Notes: generated by a model from the sequence alone, not told the origin. Numbered from the stretch's first letter, positions 8,834 through 18,328 are shown. The stretch: 64,000 bases of DNA from UBA4416 sp036676295 (GCA_036676295.1 JAKFDE010000065.1:62001-126000); one strand, 5' to 3'. A program made the numbers and translations.

Positions 8834-10591
8834 ATGAGATTTTTTATTTCCGCTTTCTTGTTGATGTTTTTTATTTCATCCAAATCTCAAATTGATACTA
8901 ATACAGTCATTAAATTAAATAATCAAAGTGCGAGCTTTGAAAAAAATGATCAATCCGATTCAGCAACTTATCTGGCAAACAAAGCATTAGCAATTTCGCT
9001 AAAACTAAAGTATCAGTTAGGAATTTCAGAGGCTTATAGTAACCTTGGAAATATTAGCAGGCATAAAGCTAATTATCCGGATGCACTAAATTATTATTAT
9101 AAAGGCTTGGCAACGGATGAAGTAATAGATAATAAGACCGGTGCTTTATTAAAACTAGGTAACATCGGCGTTATTTATTTTAATCAAAATGAAAATAGTA
9201 AAGCTTTGGAATATTATGACAGAGCACAAAAGCTGGCTGAAAAATTAAATGATCGAAAAGCAATCGCTCATATTTTAGCTAACAAAGCAGACGTTTATTC
9301 TAATCTGCAGAAAATTGATACGGCTTTAAAATATTATAATATTGCTTATGAAAATTACAGGGCAATTGATTTTAAAAGAGGAATGTCAAGTGTTTTAATT
9401 AACAGTGGAAACGTTTATATAGAAAAAGGAGACGCAAAGCTAGCATTGGAAAAATATTTGTTAGCATTGAAAATAGTGGAGGAGTTAAAAGATAAAAATC
9501 AGATTGCCACTTGTTTGTTAAATATAGCTTTCGCAAATTCACAATTAAAAAATAATAGAGTTGCTGAAATTTATTTTAATAAAGCATTGAGTTATACTGA
9601 GGAAACAGATGATTTGGATCTGAAGAGCTCACTTGAATTGGCGGTTAGTGAATTTTATTCTGAAAGACATGAATTTGAAAAAGCATTTAAGCATTATAAA
9701 AATTATATCGCTTTAAGAGATTCTGTATATAATAATGAAAATACAAAACAGAGTGTACAGGCAGAAATGAATTACGAATTTGATAAAAAGCAGGCTGCTG
9801 TTAAGTTTGATCATGATAAGGTTGTGTATCAACTGGCTGCTGAAAATGAACTCCAGAGACAGTGGCGATGGTTTTTTATTGTAGTCATAGCGCTTGCTTG
9901 CGGAGTTATATTTTTTGTGAAAAGAGCTTATGATAATAAAAAAAGTTTGGCTGCATTCCTTGCCTCAGAAGATCAACGGAAAGACACATTGCTTCAGGAG
10001 GTTCACCATCGCATTAATAATAATCTTCAGATAATATCCAGCTTACTTGCCTTACAGGCAAGCAGTGCTGATAATGAAAAATTAAAAGAATACCTGACAC
10101 AAAGCCAGAATAGAATACAATCTCTTTCGGCTTTGCATGAATTGCTGTATGATACCAATTCGCCTCTCGAAATAAATATGAAGGAGTACATTGAAAAAGT
10201 GCTGGATTTCCATAGAGATGTATTGAAATCGAAGGGTGAGGGGATTTCCATTAAAACTGATATTGCGCCGGTTAGTTTCCCAACGAAATTGGCAGTGCCC
10301 TTAGCATTAATTATTAATGAATTAGTGACAAATTCCATCAAGTATGCGTTTAAAAACAAAGCTGACGGAGAAATCCGCGTTCAACTGATTAAAAATGATA
10401 TTGAAGGCAACTGGCAGATTACCATCTCCGACAACGGAAAGGGACTGCAACTCGAAACCAACCGTAGGCAGGATAGTTTGGGCCTTAAATTGGTGAATAT
10501 TATGACTAAACAAATAAAAGGGCGACTGATCATGAAAAATGAAAATGGTGCAGTTTTTAATATTATATTTAGCCTTATTAAACAAAAATAG
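8834..10591 (+). CDS. TPR sensor histidine kinase (HisKA_2/HWE type)
   Basis: A 585-residue protein. A signal peptide or anchor (residues 1-18) precedes about six TPR repeats (30-310), then a membrane helix (about 338-358). The cytoplasmic kinase has the dimerisation box EVHHRINNNLQIISSLLALQ, whose His391/His392 is the phosphoacceptor of the HisKA_2 family. An HATPase_c domain follows (N-box LIINELVTNSIKYAF; G-box DNGKGL). The response-regulator gene starts 10 bp after its stop, so the two form one two-component operon. The ligand sensed by the TPR region is unknown. Confidence 0.92.
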   Translation: MRFFISAFLLMFFISSKSQIDTNTVIKLNNQSASFEKNDQSDSATYLANKALAISLKLKYQLGISEAYSNLGNISRHKANYPDALNYYYKGLATDEVIDNKTGALLKLGNIGVIYFNQNENSKALEYYDRAQKLAEKLNDRKAIAHILANKADVYSNLQKIDTALKYYNIAYENYRAIDFKRGMSSVLINSGNVYIEKGDAKLALEKYLLALKIVEELKDKNQIATCLLNIAFANSQLKNNRVAEIYFNKALSYTEETDDLDLKSSLELAVSEFYSERHEFEKAFKHYKNYIALRDSVYNNENTKQSVQAEMNYEFDKKQAAVKFDHDKVVYQLAAENELQRQWRWFFIVVIALACGVIFFVKRAYDNKKSLAAFLASEDQRKDTLLQEVHHRINNNLQIISSLLALQASSADNEKLKEYLTQSQNRIQSLSALHELLYDTNSPLEINMKEYIEKVLDFHRDVLKSKGEGISIKTDIAPVSFPTKLAVPLALIINELVTNSIKYAFKNKADGEIRVQLIKNDIEGNWQITISDNGKGLQLETNRRQDSLGLKLVNIMTKQIKGRLIMKNENGAVFNIIFSLIKQK

Positions 10592-10601
10592 TCCCGTATT
10601 T

Positions 10602-11309
10602 ATGATTGCCGCCTCAAGGTTCCTGATTGTAGAAGATGAATTGTTAATTGCGGAAACAATTTCTGATTTTTTGAAAGGAGAAGGATGTACTGAAATTTCC
10701 ATTGTAGAATCTGTTGACGAAGCGATTGAAGCCCTCAATTCATCTAAAATCGACTTTGTTCTGACAGACATTGCACTTGGTAATGATAAGTCAGGTATTG
10801 ATTTGGGCAGTATATTGCATACTCGTTATAAAATCCCATTTATCTATATTACTTCACATGCCGATAAGGGAATGATAGAGAAAGCTAAACATACGCACCC
10901 AAGCGCATACATTTTAAAGCCTTTTAAGAAAGAGGATCTTTTAATTGCCATAGAATTAGGTTTATTCAGCGCATCTATGAATACTCAATGGCAAACGGAG
11001 GATGAAGAATTGATTATAAAAGATGGCCGTGCTATGGTGCGGTTGTATCGCTCAAATATATTATGGTTAGAAGCGGAGGGTAACTACACAAGCATCTATT
11101 TAACCGGAAATGAAAGACGTGTAGTGAGAACAACTTTATCTGATATGGAGAAGCAACTGTCTTCTTCTAGCTTTGTGAGAATTCATAAATCATTTGTGGT
11201 TAACAAGAAGCATGTGACTGAAATTAAATCCACGAGTTTGCTTATTAATGGTCGGGAGTTGGCTATAGGAAGAACCTATCTGCCCAATTTATCTGAAATC
11301 TTCAAATAA
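10602..11309 (+). CDS. LytTR-type response regulator
   Basis: A 235-residue protein. The receiver domain has the acidic pair Glu11/Asp12, phosphoacceptor Asp56 in VLTDIALG, a Ser/Thr switch in YITSHAD and Lys106 in LKPFKK. A LytTR DNA-binding domain fills about 130-235 (ILWLEAEGNYTSIYL, FVRIHKSFVVNKKHV). The ATG at 10602 is chosen because the longer frame would overlap the kinase gene by 18 codons and add residues before the first receiver strand. It is the evident partner of the upstream TPR kinase. LytTR regulators in Bacteroidota often control surface or secretion genes; the LamG gene downstream is a possible target, but this is inference. Confidence 0.92.
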   Translation: MIAASRFLIVEDELLIAETISDFLKGEGCTEISIVESVDEAIEALNSSKIDFVLTDIALGNDKSGIDLGSILHTRYKIPFIYITSHADKGMIEKAKHTHPSAYILKPFKKEDLLIAIELGLFSASMNTQWQTEDEELIIKDGRAMVRLYRSNILWLEAEGNYTSIYLTGNERRVVRTTLSDMEKQLSSSSFVRIHKSFVVNKKHVTEIKSTSLLINGRELAIGRTYLPNLSEIFK

Positions 11310-11426
11310 TATTTTCTTCATATTTTTTTACAGTAAATGTTGTTCGCATACATTAATTTACTGTTTGTCACATAATTTGAATAAAACCGTATTATTTCTG
11401 TAGCATTGCGCAAAAAATTAAATTTT

Positions 11427-14400
11427 ATGAAAAAACAATTGCGATTTCTCTTCCTGATACTTGTTGTAAGTATTCAAACTAATGCCCAAAGTGGTGCTGC
11501 CCTTGCTTTCAGCGGGTCTGGTGATTATGTTCAATTAACTGATCCAAATTTTGGAACTGCGAATTTTACCATTGAAACATGGATGAAACCCAATACTTCA
11601 GCTGGTGCATATTTAATTACAAATAGGTCAGTTGAAATGGGCGGAGCAGGTAATTGGTTTGTAATTCATTATAATAATAACGGTGGAATTGGGCTGGAAC
11701 TTGCTGATGCCGGAATGGGTTCTGCTTATTTTGCTACAGCTAATAATGTCATTACCGTTGGTGCATGGAATCATGTGGCAGTGGTAAGATCAGGGCTAAA
11801 CATTTATATTTATGTGAATGGTGTACTGCAAGGCTCCCGCTTAGAGCCGGGTATGCGTAATCTGAATACAGGCCAAAACAGCTTACGATTGAGCGGTTGG
11901 GCAAATGTTGGTGTAGCATTTTTTAACGGTATGATGGACGAAACACGTTTATGGAATGTAGCAAGAACAGAATGTGAGTTGAATATATATAAAGATTGTG
12001 AGATCCCAACCACAGCAACAGGCTTAGTAGGTAATTACCATTTTAATCAGGGAATTGATGCGGGAGTAAATACCTCAGAAACAACTTTAACGGACTTCTC
12101 CACTAGCATAAGAACAGGATCGTTAATAAACTTCAGTTTGTCAGGCTCAACATCTAACTGGATTGCTCCGGGGGGAGTTGTTTCAGGAAATACCACTCTT
12201 TCAGTTTGTCCTACGGCTTCCGCTTTAAACTTTGATGGTGTTAATGATAAAATTGAAATATCTAATTCTATCAATACAATCTTGGATCCTCTTAATACAA
12301 TTACTGTAGAGGCATGGGTTAAACCAACTAACATTGCTTTCAATGGTGTTATTGCGGGAAATTATGCTGCACCAAATAATGAAATGCAATTTTTATTGAG
12401 AAGAGATGGAAGTACGTACACATTTTGGGTGGATGCAGGTTCAGGCTATCAAGTAGTAAGTTCAGCTCCGTCTTCGGTAGTTCTCAATAGCTGGCAGCAT
12501 GTTGCAGGTGTTTGGAATGGTTCTGCACTTTACTTGTATATTGATGGTGTTTTGGTTTCCACTGTAGCAGGAGTTACAGGATCTAGTTTCGTTTCTACTG
12601 CCAACAATGTCGTTATTGGTAGTAATTCTTATCCTGAACCTTTTGCTGGAAGTATCGATGAAGTTAGAATCTGGTCAACTGCGCGCAGCCAGTGTGACAT
12701 TGTATCTTACAAAAACTGTGAAATATCCGCGTCAATATCTGGATTAATCTCAAATTATCATTTTAACCAGGGATTTCCTTCTGATTTAAATCCGGCTGTG
12801 ACAACATTGACGGATGCTTCAGGAAATGCATTTTCCGGAACATTGAATAATTTTGCTTTAAATGGAACTACTTCGAACTGGGTGGCTCCTGGAGGAGTTG
12901 TTTCTGGATTCACTACTCCAACGGTTTGTACGATAGCAGCTGCTTTAAATTTTGATGGTTCCAATGATTATGTAGAAATAGGAAATGTTATTCCGGCTGG
13001 AAGTTCATATACTAAAGAAATGTGGGTGTATGCATTAGATAATAATTGTAATAATCTTCTAAGTTCAGGTGATGACCCTTTTTATTTATCAAGTGGTCGA
13101 CTTGCAGCAGGTAATAACGGTAATTATAATTATGTTCAGGATGTTTCTAATTTTCCACTTAATACCTGGGTTCACACAGCAGTAACTTACGATGCTTTAA
13201 CATCAACAATGAAGTTATATGTAAATGGTAACATGGTAGCAAGCGGTAATAGTGCTGGTCCTTATAGTGGAATTCCAACTACTTATATTGGCAGACATAC
13301 TGGTGCTTGTTATTTTTCAGGAAAATTGGACGAAGTACGAGTGTGGAATGTAGCTAGAACTCAGTGTGAAATTAACACCTATATGAATAGCGAAATTCCA
13401 AATTCAATGACAGGTTTATTAGCAAATTATCATTTTAATCAAGGATTAAGTGCTTATTCAAATCCAACAGAGACGACACTAACGGACGCTTCAGGGAATG
13501 GGTCTAACGGAATTTTAAGTGGTTTTGGTTTAAATGGATCTGCTTCTAACTGGGTTGCGCCAGGTGGTGTAGTTTCTGATTACACAACAACTTTAGCGCC
13601 TCCGGTTGTTACAGTTAACAGCGGAGCAATTTGCGCAGGTCAATCTTTTACAATGTCTCCTTCAGGAGCAGTAACTTATACTTACTCAAACGGAACTGAT
13701 GTAGCAATGCCAACAGCAGATGCCACTTATACAGTAACAGGTACAAATGCAGTTGGTTGTGAAGCAATGGCAATATCTTCTGTGACAGTAAATGCTTTAC
13801 CAACTGTTTCAGTAACCAGCGGAGCAATTTGTGCCGGACAGTCATTCACAATGATTCCATCAGGAGCAAGTACTTATACGTATTCAAATGGAACGGATGT
13901 GGTAACACCAACAACAGATGCAACATATTCAGTAAGTGGAACAGACGCTAACGGATGTGTATCTTCAACAGATGCTATCTCAAGTGTAACGGTAAATGCT
14001 TTACCAACTGTTTCAGTAACCAGTGGAGCAATTTGTGCAGGACAGTCATTCACCATGATTCCATCAGGTGCAAGTACTTATACATATTCAAACGGAACAG
14101 CTGTGGTAACACCAACAGCAGATGCAACGTATTCGGTAAGTGGTACAGACGCTAACGGATGTGTATCTTCAACAGATGCTATCTCAAGTGTAACGGTAAA
14201 TGCTTTACCAACTGTTTCAGTAACCAGCGGAGCAATTTGTGCAGGACAATCATTCACCATGATTCCATCAGGTGCAAGTACTTATACATATTCAAACGGA
14301 ACGGATGTAGTAACCCCAACTGCTGATGCAACGTATTCAGTAAGCGGAACAGATGCTAACGGATGTGTATCTTCAATAGCTGCTGTTTCTAATGTAACGG

Positions 14401-15086
14401 TTAATGCTTTACCTACAATTTCTGTAAACTCAGGATCAATTTGTGCAGGTCAATCTTTCACTATGGTTCCATCAGGAGCAAGTACTTATACGTATTCAAA
14501 CGGAACGGATGTAGTAACGCCAACTGCTGATGCAACATATTCTGTAAGCGGAACAGATGCTAACGGATGTGTATCTTCAACAGATGCTGTTTCTAACGTA
14601 ACGGTTAATGCTTTACCTATCATAATGGCTACTACAACTAACACGTTATTATGTGTTGGCGAAACAGCTACTTTATCTGTAACAGGAGCTACATCTTATA
14701 CATGGAGCACTGCTGAAAACACAGCTGACATTGCGGTAAGCCCAACTGTAAATGCGATCTATACCGTTGATGGAACAGATGCAAATGGTTGTGTTAATAC
14801 AACGACTGTTTCGCAAGATGTAAGTTCATGTACTGGTATCATGGCAACTGAGGCTTTCGAATCCACATTGAGAGTATTCCCAAACCCTAATAATGGGTTG
14901 TTTACAATTGAGTTAAATACTACATCTCAGGTTATTGTAATTAATGCATTAGGACAAGTAGTAATCTCTGAAACATTGGAAACAGGTAAACATAGTTTAG
15001 ATATTCATTATCAAGCTACCGGAGTTTATTTTGTGAAAGTGATTCAACATGATAAACAACAGATCATCAAATTAATTAAAGAGTAA
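11427..15086 (+). CDS. Large T9SS-exported protein with three LamG units and tandem Ig-like repeats
   Basis: A 1219-residue protein. The signal peptide ends near IQTNAQ. Three ~240-residue units follow, each a concanavalin-like LamG fold (ALNFDGxxDxVEI, AWNHVAVVR, DEVRLWNVART) plus a conserved tail (NYHFNQG, TTLTD, SNWVAPGGVVS). Residues ~728-1065 hold five Ig-like repeats of 66-68 residues, nearly identical to each other, then one diverged copy. The last ~80 residues are a type A T9SS sorting domain (VFPNPNNGLF, NALGQVV, ATGVYFVKV). The likely role is surface binding of glycans or other cells. The ATG at 11427 is preferred over a TTG seven codons earlier, because it gives a normal signal peptide. 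Confidence 0.9.
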   Translation: MKKQLRFLFLILVVSIQTNAQSGAALAFSGSGDYVQLTDPNFGTANFTIETWMKPNTSAGAYLITNRSVEMGGAGNWFVIHYNNNGGIGLELADAGMGSAYFATANNVITVGAWNHVAVVRSGLNIYIYVNGVLQGSRLEPGMRNLNTGQNSLRLSGWANVGVAFFNGMMDETRLWNVARTECELNIYKDCEIPTTATGLVGNYHFNQGIDAGVNTSETTLTDFSTSIRTGSLINFSLSGSTSNWIAPGGVVSGNTTLSVCPTASALNFDGVNDKIEISNSINTILDPLNTITVEAWVKPTNIAFNGVIAGNYAAPNNEMQFLLRRDGSTYTFWVDAGSGYQVVSSAPSSVVLNSWQHVAGVWNGSALYLYIDGVLVSTVAGVTGSSFVSTANNVVIGSNSYPEPFAGSIDEVRIWSTARSQCDIVSYKNCEISASISGLISNYHFNQGFPSDLNPAVTTLTDASGNAFSGTLNNFALNGTTSNWVAPGGVVSGFTTPTVCTIAAALNFDGSNDYVEIGNVIPAGSSYTKEMWVYALDNNCNNLLSSGDDPFYLSSGRLAAGNNGNYNYVQDVSNFPLNTWVHTAVTYDALTSTMKLYVNGNMVASGNSAGPYSGIPTTYIGRHTGACYFSGKLDEVRVWNVARTQCEINTYMNSEIPNSMTGLLANYHFNQGLSAYSNPTETTLTDASGNGSNGILSGFGLNGSASNWVAPGGVVSDYTTTLAPPVVTVNSGAICAGQSFTMSPSGAVTYTYSNGTDVAMPTADATYTVTGTNAVGCEAMAISSVTVNALPTVSVTSGAICAGQSFTMIPSGASTYTYSNGTDVVTPTTDATYSVSGTDANGCVSSTDAISSVTVNALPTVSVTSGAICAGQSFTMIPSGASTYTYSNGTAVVTPTADATYSVSGTDANGCVSSTDAISSVTVNALPTVSVTSGAICAGQSFTMIPSGASTYTYSNGTDVVTPTADATYSVSGTDANGCVSSIAAVSNVTVNALPTISVNSGSICAGQSFTMVPSGASTYTYSNGTDVVTPTADATYSVSGTDANGCVSSTDAVSNVTVNALPIIMATTTNTLLCVGETATLSVTGATSYTWSTAENTADIAVSPTVNAIYTVDGTDANGCVNTTTVSQDVSSCTGIMATEAFESTLRVFPNPNNGLFTIELNTTSQVIVINALGQVVISETLETGKHSLDIHYQATGVYFVKVIQHDKQQIIKLIKE
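13609..14622 (+). repeat. Five tandem ~198-204 bp coding repeats (Ig-like units)
   Basis: The motif around GCGGAGCAATTTG recurs at 13621, 13819, 14023, 14227 and 14431, so the spacings are 198, 204, 204 and 204 bp. Copies 2-4 are nearly identical at the nucleotide level, which points to recent duplication or gene conversion within the LamG/Ig gene. They could collapse in short-read assemblies. Confidence 0.95.
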
Positions 15087-15105
15087 TTATTATTTTGATC
15101 CTAAT

Positions 15106-15139
15106 AAAAAAGCCTTGAGAATTTTCTCAAGGCTTTTTT
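15106..15139 (+). terminator. Strong terminator, identical to that at 43105
   Basis: The stem is built from GCCTTGAGAA and TTCTCAAGGC with A and T tracts on either side, so it can work on both strands. It follows the LamG gene stop at 15086. The same 34 bp occur at 43105-43138. Confidence 0.92.
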
Positions 15140-15208
15140 TATTTTAGGAATATTAGTTCAGATCATTTTTTGAACAAGCAAAAAGAAGATACTAAAATGA
15201 ATGTTTTT

Positions 15209-15568
15209 TTATTGGTTTTCGATATCTCGGCTTACAATTTTAAAATCATCAAATTTGCCATTCCAGCTTTCGCCATAGGTTGTAAATTCAATGTATTCAA
15301 TTTTCCCTCCGGTAATGTCAATCACATAACCCAACCCTTTTTTTAAATTTTTAACCTGAATGTTTTCTCCGTTACTAAATAAAGCATTGATATCTTCTTC
15401 TATAGTAATTTGTTCATCTGTATTAGTGTATTCAAAGTTTACAGACATGCCCGTACTTGTCATCTTTCTTTCCGCTACTTTCAAATAGGACAGATGAGAT
15501 TTTAAAGAGGGATATTTTTCTGTTAATCCATTTAACAAGCTTAGTTCAAGTTCATTTAATTCTTTCAT
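15209..15568 (-). CDS. Hypothetical protein, 119 aa
   Basis: The product is not recognised. It is a soluble, acidic protein without signal peptide or membrane segments. An N-terminal helical part (residues 1-35) is followed by an alternating beta pattern (SVNFEYTNTDEQITIEEDI, GLGYVIDITGGKIEYIEFTTYG). The size and fold pattern recall small immunity-type proteins, but nothing in the sequence proves this and no toxin gene is adjacent. It is separated from carbonic anhydrase by about 270 bp and is convergent with the LamG gene. Confidence 0.6.
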   Translation of the reverse strand: MKELNELELSLLNGLTEKYPSLKSHLSYLKVAERKMTSTGMSVNFEYTNTDEQITIEEDINALFSNGENIQVKNLKKGLGYVIDITGGKIEYIEFTTYGESWNGKFDDFKIVSRDIENQ

Positions 15569-15837
15569 TTAACAATACATTGGTGGTTTGCGATCCAGTT
15601 TCATATCGAGTGATGCTCTACTTTTAACGATCCTTTTTCATTTTAATTTATAGTTGTTTAAAGATACAAAACTTTCTATCACATCACCTTCGTCAATTAC
15701 TGTTAGGTACTGTTCTTTTTTTAATGTTGTTGCCGATTATCATCTCATTATAAAAAAGCACACACTTTTAACAGCATTGGTCGTTGTTTTGATTTTCTGC
15801 TGTTACAGCGTGTGCGATGCTATAAGGTATAGTCTTC

Positions 15838-16482
15838 TTAAGAGCTAAGTTTCATTGTTTCGGGATAAAATGTTACTTCACCGGTCGTAATGTCGTGAGT
15901 ACCACCTACAATTCCGATTTGTCCGCCTTCGATCATTTCTTTCAGGATCGGGCTACGTTCCATGATAGATCTTACAGTTCGCTTCACGTTAATGGTTGAC
16001 ACATTTTCTACAAATGTTGAGTTAGAAGAAGTGCGATTTTCTTTTGTAGTAGTTTCATCATCTACAGCTGGTCTTATTTTTGTTAGTAATGCTGTTAAAT
16101 TACCCATCTCTACATGGTCGCAAGCGCCTTTTACTGCTCCGCATTTGGTGTGGCCTAATACAACAATGATTTTTGAACCCGCTACTTTGCAGGCAAATTC
16201 CATGCTACCTAAAATATCTTCATTGATAATGTTTCCGGCAATACGAACACTGAAAATGTCACCAAGACCCTGATCAAAAATTAATTCGGCAGAAGTCCGG
16301 CTGTCGATACAGCTTAGGATCACAGCAAAAGGATGTTGCCCGTCAGAGGTTTCATTTGCTTGTTGCAAAAGGTTTCTATTGACTTTAAGGTTGCTTACAA
16401 ATCGTTTGTTCCCCTCTTTTAATAAGTCTAAAGCCATTGGAGGAGTTATGGCAGCTTGCATTTCTTTGGTTAAGGTTTTCAT
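15838..16482 (-). CDS. Beta-class carbonic anhydrase
   Basis: A 214-residue enzyme that interconverts CO2 and bicarbonate. The zinc ligands Cys58, His111 and Cys114 are visible in LSCIDSRTSAE and GHTKCGAVKGA, and the catalytic Asp60-Arg62 pair is present. The family's SVRIAGN motif follows. There is no signal peptide, so it should be cytoplasmic. The gene lies 19 bp downstream of a bestrophin-type channel gene on the same strand, and the two are probably cotranscribed from the promoter at 17414. Bicarbonate supply or export through the channel is the natural joint role. Confidence 0.95.
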   Translation of the reverse strand: MKTLTKEMQAAITPPMALDLLKEGNKRFVSNLKVNRNLLQQANETSDGQHPFAVILSCIDSRTSAELIFDQGLGDIFSVRIAGNIINEDILGSMEFACKVAGSKIIVVLGHTKCGAVKGACDHVEMGNLTALLTKIRPAVDDETTTKENRTSSNSTFVENVSTINVKRTVRSIMERSPILKEMIEGGQIGIVGGTHDITTGEVTFYPETMKLSS

Positions 16483-16501
16483 GTGTAGTTGTTTTTAATT
16501 G

Positions 16502-17395
16502 TTATAACAGGTAAAATTTTTCCGATTCAAGTGGTTGTGGAATTTCGCTTTCTTTTAATAGCTCCTTAATATTTATTTCAATGGTTCGGGCAATAGCTGT
16601 CATTGCAGTGTCTGTTGGTCTGTTTTCAAAAGGATCTTGCATATGGGTTGCTGATTTTTCTAATAAAAAGAAGGCCGTTGAAATCAAAAGCAAAAGAGGA
16701 ATTTCAAATAAACCGGCTACATTTTTTAAAGCGATGGAAAGGGTGATCACAAATAAGTAAATAATGGCGTGCAAAAACAACCGATAGGTTACAGGAAATA
16801 TTGTTGTTTTTATTCGTTCAGTTTTTCCTTGTGCATCGCAAAGTCTTACAAGAGTGTGGTCTAATTGTATTTGCGAAAAAATGTCTAATTGATTTTTTTC
16901 TTTAAGCTCTTTAATATCCTTTCCATGTAATTGAAGTAAGGCTAAAGGTTTATTAGCGTGTTTTTTAATTTCGTTAAGGTCTTCTTCCGAAATAAATTTA
17001 TGCAAATTGTCACTAGCGTTCAATCCTCTGAGAGATTGACCTAAGGAGTAGCACCAGGCAATTTGCCTGAACGCTATTTTTCTGATCATTGCTTCATTGC
17101 CTTTTGCCGTGAGTGATTGCAGTTGAATAACAAAACTGCGGGAGTCATTAACAATAGCCCCCCATACTTTGCGGGCTTCCCACCATCTGTCGTAAGATTG
17201 GCTTAATTTAAATGAAAGTAGAATGGAAATGGCTGTTCCTATAAAAGCAGGAATTGTTAAAGGTAATTCAGGTAAAAGCGACTGATACCGATCTGTAATA
17301 AATAAAACCAATAAGGATAATAACAACACATATACAAGGTCATGCTTCACCTTGTTTAGTATGTAGTACACCGGTATTTGTTTATTGAGTAACAT
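16502..17395 (-). CDS. Bestrophin-family anion channel
   Basis: A 297-residue membrane protein of the bacterial bestrophin family. It has two N-terminal helices (about 18-35 and 45-65), the family motif SQSYDRWWEARKVWGAIVND near 65-85, and two further hydrophobic segments at about 203-250. Family members form pentameric anion channels in the inner membrane; several eukaryotic ones conduct bicarbonate. The carbonic anhydrase gene follows at once. The start lies 18 bp from a consensus -7 element on the same strand, and a TetR gene is transcribed divergently. Confidence 0.9.
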   Translation of the reverse strand: MLLNKQIPVYYILNKVKHDLVYVLLLSLLVLFITDRYQSLLPELPLTIPAFIGTAISILLSFKLSQSYDRWWEARKVWGAIVNDSRSFVIQLQSLTAKGNEAMIRKIAFRQIAWCYSLGQSLRGLNASDNLHKFISEEDLNEIKKHANKPLALLQLHGKDIKELKEKNQLDIFSQIQLDHTLVRLCDAQGKTERIKTTIFPVTYRLFLHAIIYLFVITLSIALKNVAGLFEIPLLLLISTAFFLLEKSATHMQDPFENRPTDTAMTAIARTIEINIKELLKESEIPQPLESEKFYLL

Positions 17396-17413
17396 AAATT
17401 TCTAATTTCGGAA

Positions 17414-17421
17414 CAAAGATA
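17414..17421 (-). promoter_or_regulatory. -7 element of the bestrophin/carbonic anhydrase operon
   Basis: On the minus strand this reads TATCTTTG, a perfect TAnnTTTG, 18 bp before the bestrophin start. No clear -33 TTTG is present. The palindrome at 17440 covers that position, as expected for regulated access. Confidence 0.55.
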
Positions 17422-17439
17422 GGAATAGTTTTTTAAATG

Positions 17440-17452
17440 ATAGTAATACTAT
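17440..17452. promoter_or_regulatory. Candidate operator between bestrophin and TetR genes
   Basis: ATAGTAATACTAT is an inverted repeat with 6-bp arms around one central base. It lies about 20 bp upstream of the bestrophin -7 element and about 30 bp upstream of the TetR -7 element. A site so placed could let the divergent TetR protein control both promoters. Confidence 0.45.
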
Positions 17453-17480
17453 TATTAATAATTGTGAAATTTTTTTTATG

Positions 17481-17488
17481 TAGCTTTG
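17481..17488 (+). promoter_or_regulatory. -7 element of the TetR gene (TAGCTTTG)
   Basis: TAGCTTTG matches TAnnTTTG 34 bp before the ATG at 17523. A TTG lies 16 bp upstream, which is shorter than the usual 19-20 bp spacing. Confidence 0.45.
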
Positions 17489-17522
17489 CTGTTTTATTAA
17501 ACAGAAGTAAAAAATACCTAAA

Positions 17523-18200
17523 ATGAAACTACAGTTACAGATAAAAATGAATGAAGCGTTGTTTCTTCGTAATCCGGAAAGTTCGGAGTTAGGAAAGAAC
17601 ATCCTTAAGCACAGTGTTCAACTGATCTATAAAACGGGTTTTGAATCATTTACATTTAAAAAACTGGCGGAAGATATTGGAACAACGGAAGCCGGGGTTT
17701 ACAGATATTTTGAGAACAAGCATAAATTGTTGGTTTACCTAACAGCCTGGTATTGGGGTTGGCTTGAATTTCAGATTAGTTTTCATACCAATAATATTAA
17801 AGACCCAACTGTTAAGTTAAAGAAAGTAATAAAACTATTGGCCACCGCAGTGGAAGATGATGTACAAACCAGTTACATAGACGAAAGTTTACTTTATCAA
17901 ATTATTATTGCCGAAGGGTCGAAAGCATACCTGACAAAGCAAGTAGAAGAAGATAATAAGCAACATTTTTTTAAGCCATACAAAGACCTCTGCGCGGTTA
18001 TTGGAACTATGATTTTAGAATGTAGTCCGAAATATAAATACCCAAAGTCTCTGGCTTCAACAATTATTGAAATGGCACATTTTCAAAACTTCTTTATGAA
18101 TAATCTGCCATCACTTACTGATTTTGGTAAAACTAAAGAGGAAAGCGAAATAATTGCTTTTTTAAATGATCTGGTGTTTACCAGTTTGAAAAAAACATAG
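17523..18200 (+). CDS. TetR/AcrR family transcriptional regulator
   Basis: A 225-residue protein. The N-terminal helix-turn-helix is clear at about residues 25-70 (ILKHSVQLIYKTGFESFTFKKLAEDIGTTEAGVYRYFENKHKLL, split here only for naming: TFKKLAEDIG and GVYRYFENK are the key parts). The C-terminal ligand domain is unlike a known drug-binding type. An alternative start at 17547 would remove eight residues before the DNA-binding domain. It is divergent from the bestrophin/carbonic anhydrase operon with a palindrome between, so control of that operon is likely. Confidence 0.88.
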   Translation: MKLQLQIKMNEALFLRNPESSELGKNILKHSVQLIYKTGFESFTFKKLAEDIGTTEAGVYRYFENKHKLLVYLTAWYWGWLEFQISFHTNNIKDPTVKLKKVIKLLATAVEDDVQTSYIDESLLYQIIIAEGSKAYLTKQVEEDNKQHFFKPYKDLCAVIGTMILECSPKYKYPKSLASTIIEMAHFQNFFMNNLPSLTDFGKTKEESEIIAFLNDLVFTSLKKT

Positions 18201-18204
18201 TTGC

Positions 18205-18270
18205 CTCGTCTGCCAACCTTTTGTAAAACATCGCTTACTAAAAGATCAACATAAATGTTTTAGCGGTTAG
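18205..18270 (-). repeat. Probable decayed remnant of the cassette repeat
   Basis: On the minus strand this contains CCCTAACCGC near one end and TTGGCAGACGAGGCAAC at the other. These resemble the conserved outer parts of the repeats at 20306 and 21905 (CCCTATAAC and TTTGGCAGAC). The inner promoter part is not recognisable. It would mark the left end of the cassette block. Confidence 0.3.
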
Positions 18271-18328
18271 GGATCTGTAATATCATGATCCTATATTTTT
18301 TATCATGGATTACAGTTGTGTTAAAGAA

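Noticed and set aside
11406..11426. TTG start for the LamG/Ig protein
   Set aside because: ATG 11427 gives a standard lysine-rich signal peptide; the extra residues add nothing recognisable.
13609..14622. CRISPR-like regular spacing
   Set aside because: The ~204-bp period lies fully within an open reading frame, and the repeats are whole protein domains with no short repeat/spacer alternation.
15654..15848. 64-codon plus-strand ORF
   Set aside because: It overlaps the end of carbonic anhydrase, has no domain or start signal, and looks like chance.
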